A stretch of DNA of 64,000 nucleotides from Seiridium cupressi. Taxonomy: Eukaryota > Ascomycota > Sordariomycetes > Amphisphaeriales > Sporocadaceae. Shown here piece after piece: positions 60,873-64,000 of this stretch. The notes beneath the pieces were generated by a model, which did no database searches, was not told the DNA's origin, and saw only the letters and a program-made list of their open reading frames with translations. Made by a program: the position numbers and the translations under genes. The DNA lies in contig JARVKI010000004.1 in NCBI GenBank assembly GCA_036674765.1, positions 744,001 to 808,000 on the forward strand, given 5' to 3'. How positions within the stretch are numbered: position 1 is the first letter of the stretch; each line of letters opens with the position of its first letter.

Positions 60873-62012
60873 ATGGCAGGTCTCTTCGCTTTGGGTTCCA
60901 ATGGTTCGGGCCAACTTGGAATCGGCCACAAAGAAGATGTCTCCGTACCTAAACCCGTGATATTCCACTGCGAACCACCATCAGACGCCATTGTCAAGAT
61001 TGCAGCAGGTGGAAACCATACTATCGTCCTCACCGAGTCTGGCAAGGGATACTGGAGCGGTGACTCATCCAAGGGAGCCTGCGGCATAACCACCATCAGC
61101 ACTGCGGATAATGCACAGTTCGAAGAGCTTGTCCTAACCGAGACTGAGACCTCGGCACCGATTACACACGTGGCATGTACATGGGAAAGTTCGACCTTCG
61201 TTGTGAAGGATGAGGATGGAAAGGCTACAAAGGTCTACAGCTGTGGGACTGGCAAGCAAGGACAGCTCGGTTTTGAGGCAAAGGGTATCGTCGAGCCGAG
61301 ACTCATATCCAGCTTTCCGCCTGTAGGAACGGAAGTTGTTCGTCTTGCAGCAGGACTGGCACACGTGGTGGCTGTGTTGGACAACGGTGAGGTTTTTGGA
61401 TGGGGCAATGGAAGGAAAGGACAGCTGGGGCAACTCGTCGCCCTCGACGATGGGACACCACCGGTTCCTGTGGTGCATCTTGCACCTTGTAAGATCGGCA
61501 GCACTAGTGGAGTAAATTTTGCTGTCACTGATGTTGTGTGTGGCCAGTATTCCACTGTGTTAATCGGAAGCCTGGAAGAGGGCAAGATGATCACCCTGGG
61601 CTCTGATAAATGGGGGCTGAAATCCAATGCGCCTCCCGCGGTGCCAAGCTGGTCGTCCATTGATGGCAGCTGGGGCGGCGTGTATATCCTCAGACAGGAC
61701 GGTTCATTGGCTGCCTGGGGACGGGACGATCATGGACAATTACCACCCCCGGACGTCCCTAAACTCAAGCACATCCAGGCAGGAAGCGAGCATGTTCTCG
61801 CGTTGACTGAGGATGGGTCTGTCATCGCATGGGGCTGGGGAGAACATGGCAATTGCGGACCACAAACAGATGGGAAAACTGGCGATGTCAAAGGACGGTG
61901 GAATGTCGTTGCTTCATCAAAGAACCTCCCCGAAGGTTCTTGTGTGGCAAAAATTGGCGCCGGGTGTGCAACTAGTTGGATCTATGTGAAAGCTGAGGGT
62001 ATACACCTTTAA
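60873..62012 (+). CDS. KTI13: RCC1-repeat protein, KTI13/ATS1-like
   Basis: Single exon, 379 residues from ATG 60873; the in-frame extension upstream starts within poly-A and is not used. At least five RCC1-type repeats are visible through their blades: LFALGSNGSGQLGIG, VYSCGTGKQGQLGF, VFGWGNGRKGQLGQ, LAAWGRDDHGQLPP and VIAWGWGEHGNCGP. They make a seven-bladed propeller. The length and lack of extra domains fit yeast Ats1/Kti13, which partners Kti11/Dph3 in diphthamide synthesis and Elongator-dependent tRNA modification. A generic RCC1-like protein is the alternative. Confidence 0.85.
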   Translation: MAGLFALGSNGSGQLGIGHKEDVSVPKPVIFHCEPPSDAIVKIAAGGNHTIVLTESGKGYWSGDSSKGACGITTISTADNAQFEELVLTETETSAPITHVACTWESSTFVVKDEDGKATKVYSCGTGKQGQLGFEAKGIVEPRLISSFPPVGTEVVRLAAGLAHVVAVLDNGEVFGWGNGRKGQLGQLVALDDGTPPVPVVHLAPCKIGSTSGVNFAVTDVVCGQYSTVLIGSLEEGKMITLGSDKWGLKSNAPPAVPSWSSIDGSWGGVYILRQDGSLAAWGRDDHGQLPPPDVPKLKHIQAGSEHVLALTEDGSVIAWGWGEHGNCGPQTDGKTGDVKGRWNVVASSKNLPEGSCVAKIGAGCATSWIYVKAEGIHL

Positions 62013-62150
62013 TGCCAATTTCCCCCCGTTCTTTTCCCGTTCTTCGACTCCGCAAAAACTATTCATGGCTGAGCGAAGCCCGAGTCACGTATCCCGCCAC
62101 CCTACAGAGAAGAACACTCGGTTCCATGGACAGCAAACAGATTTCCGAGG

Positions 62151-63773
62151 CTAGTCACCAAAGAGACCATATTTTCGGACCTCAGCTAGGCGTTGGGTTG
62201 GTTCAAAACTTGAGGGATCAGGTGTGCCACCATGTTCCTGGGATACTGTGCCAATGTTGCTAGCCGGTTGCCCAGACATGGCGGATCTTATGTTGAGTGC
62301 AGAAGGGTTCTGTCCATGATTAAAATCGTGGCAAGATTGTTTGGAAGGACTAGAGCTTACTGGCTGTGCGCTTGCGTTCCACTCCAATCGCGCGTTCTCC
62401 TCCTCTTCATCCTCATTAAGATTCACAGGCTCCCACTGGTTATCGTTCTCCTGGGGCACGAATAATGAATCATCGTCATCGAACGCCGGAGGAGGGGCTC
62501 TCTGTGATGGTCTCGTGTTTGATGGACGTAACGAGAGCATAGGACGCTCCTGTCGTGCAGGTTGGGGCTGCATCGGCGGAGTTGGTGCATGTGAAGTTGC
62601 GCGACTAGCGGCAGCCTCAAGTTGTGGCGGTTTTGGCCCTTTCGTGTTTGCCTTGCCTTTCTTACCCTTCTGGGCAGAAGCTCCACGATCGCCGACAGTC
62701 ATGAGTAGAAACTCGGACTTAATCCCATCACCTTCGTAGCTCAGCTGCATGGGCCGAGATGGCAGGGAGTAGTTTGCTGTTATATCACTATTGAGGGGAG
62801 CAGCATGTTGTGTGATAGCTCGGAAGTCTTTCACGCTGATCACGACATGAATGCTTTCTTCCGAAGCCTCAAAGTTTTCGAATTCGTCTCGCTCGACGGC
62901 AATTGACGTGTGAAGAGGCTTCTTCAGGACCTCTACCGATAGCAATTAGCTCCCACCCTAAGCACGATGTAGAATAACGCACCATCACCATGTGCGATCT
63001 TCTCGGTGAAGCAGGTAAAGTTGACAATCTGGTCGTCATCGGCATGGATATCGAGATACTCAATGCCGGGTCCAAAATGATCCATCAACTGTCGGAGAGT
63101 TCGCGATCCCATTGTCCAATGATTTGTTGCCTCCTCCATGTTGAACCTTGCGTGGACTGGAGGGCTAACCTCGAATGGTAGTCGATACTTGGTTGTCATA
63201 CCTGAAGTTCATATTACATTGAAGAAAGACAAGACCAACTCGAGCCCGACTTACCGTTTCTGCAAACGATCTTGACTATAAACCTGCTATTCTTCCCTGG
63301 TTCATCCTCGACAGCGACATCACAACGTTCGATTGTGGTGTCCTTGTCATGCTCGTGCAGCGGGTCTCCACTTCGGGCACGGAAAAGGGACAGAAGGGCC
63401 TGGAGATCTTAGCTACCATAACGCGCAGGGTCAAACGGTCGATAGATGGCCTACTCTGTTGTACAGTTTACAGAAGAACTTGGTCCTGTTTTGCGCTGTC
63501 CCCTCGTATTGGTATTTAGAGAAGAATCGATTAGTTGCAAATGAGAATTTAGCATAAGCTGACTTTGACGAATTCATGGCAGTGAAATCGAGCTATACAA
63601 GCACGAATATCAGTCCACACCACAAACCAAAACGGGACACAAAATCAGGCAGTACAAACCTTGTCCTTTGTGGCCTCAAGTGAGACTTCCTCGCCAAATT
63701 TATTGAGGCATGCCAGAGCATCGCGCAAAGTGCCTACCCCTTCCTCACTGAGAGTAAATTTGAGCAGGGGCAT
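62151..63773 (-). CDS. rad9: DNA damage checkpoint protein RAD9 (9-1-1 clamp)
   Basis: Five exons: 63660-63773, 63455-63592, 63255-63399, 62983-63201 and 62151-62932, in phase, 465 residues. The N-terminal PCNA-like part begins MPLLKFTLSEEGVGTLRDAL. It includes SSKSAYAKFSF and KFFCKLYNRALLSLF, typical of Rad9. After about residue 280 the protein becomes a disordered, Pro/Gln/Ser-rich tail with an acidic patch (NEDEEEENARLEW), as in other Rad9 proteins, where the tail is phosphorylated and binds TopBP1. Rad9 forms a ring with Rad1 and Hus1 that is loaded at damaged DNA and activates ATR signalling. The tail ends ...KYGLFGD. Confidence 0.93.
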
Positions 63774-64000
63774 CTTGGAGGGAGTGCTTGGCCGAGCCGG
63801 TCATATGTACACGTTCCAGCCGCGCATCACCCTCTTGGGGAATTGCTTGTGGGACCCGAGAAAGAAACGTGAGTTGGGTGAGAGTTCATACAGTCATCGA
63901 GCAAATCCTTGTCGGCAGGACACTCAAAACCGTAGCTTCTTATTGGTTATCCTACTGACTATTTTTGAACAGGGAGCTGCTGAATGGAAGTCGCGTCCCG
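63774..64000. other. Upstream flank of RAD9
   Basis: The last 227 bp hold only the presumed RAD9 promoter; no motif identified. Confidence 0.4.

Overview
The window looks like a chromosome segment from a filamentous ascomycete (Pezizomycotina). Genes carry short GT..AG introns, mostly 50-140 nt. They include HET-domain proteins, Zn2Cys6 regulators, a secretory lipase and small secreted proteins, alongside conserved housekeeping genes (ALAS, TYR1, RAD9, KTI13/ATS1, NDUFAF2, calponin). No phage, bacterial operon, rRNA, tRNA or CRISPR array was recognised. All gene models come from reading frames, splice signals and family motifs seen in the sequence; no alignment was run.

Layout. 1-676: 5' end of the mitochondrial 5-aminolevulinate synthase gene. 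2.1-9.1 kb: a BAHD-like acyltransferase with an eroded active site, a DUF2278 protein, a HET-domain protein and a tyrosinase relic. 10.3-13.3 kb: a 241-bp MITE-like element, a seven-exon secreted protein and an isochorismatase-fold hydrolase. 14.3-19.7 kb: a PIF1-type helicase and a secretory lipase. 20.9-24.6 kb: a P450 with two frameshifts facing a prenylcysteine-oxidase-like gene with two in-frame TAG codons, both probably dead. 25.2-26.8 kb: a 2-oxoglutarate/Fe(II) oxygenase.

27.7-41.2 kb is the most interesting part. Seven neighbours alternate strictly in direction: Zn2Cys6 regulator, class II aldolase, Asp/Glu racemase, D-2-hydroxyacid dehydrogenase, MFS transporter, MSOX-family FAD amine oxidase and a DUF1338 (HglS-type 2-oxoadipate dioxygenase/decarboxylase) protein. 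Three divergent promoters of about 720-820 bp and the last gene's own upstream region each contain a CGG-N6-CCG element. Two of these are near-identical 16-mers of the form TCGG-N6-CCGA. I infer a co-regulated catabolic cluster for an amino acid or imino acid (lysine, pipecolate or aminoadipate type), probably controlled by the local Zn2Cys6 protein.

42.2-64 kb: a second HET-domain gene with a decayed 3' part, a membrane protein with a cysteine-rich (PAN-like) ectodomain, a conserved protein of unknown function, NDUFAF2 and a calponin-type actin protein on a shared promoter, a poorly defined multi-exon gene, a small secreted protein, prephenate dehydrogenase divergent from KTI13/ATS1, and RAD9.
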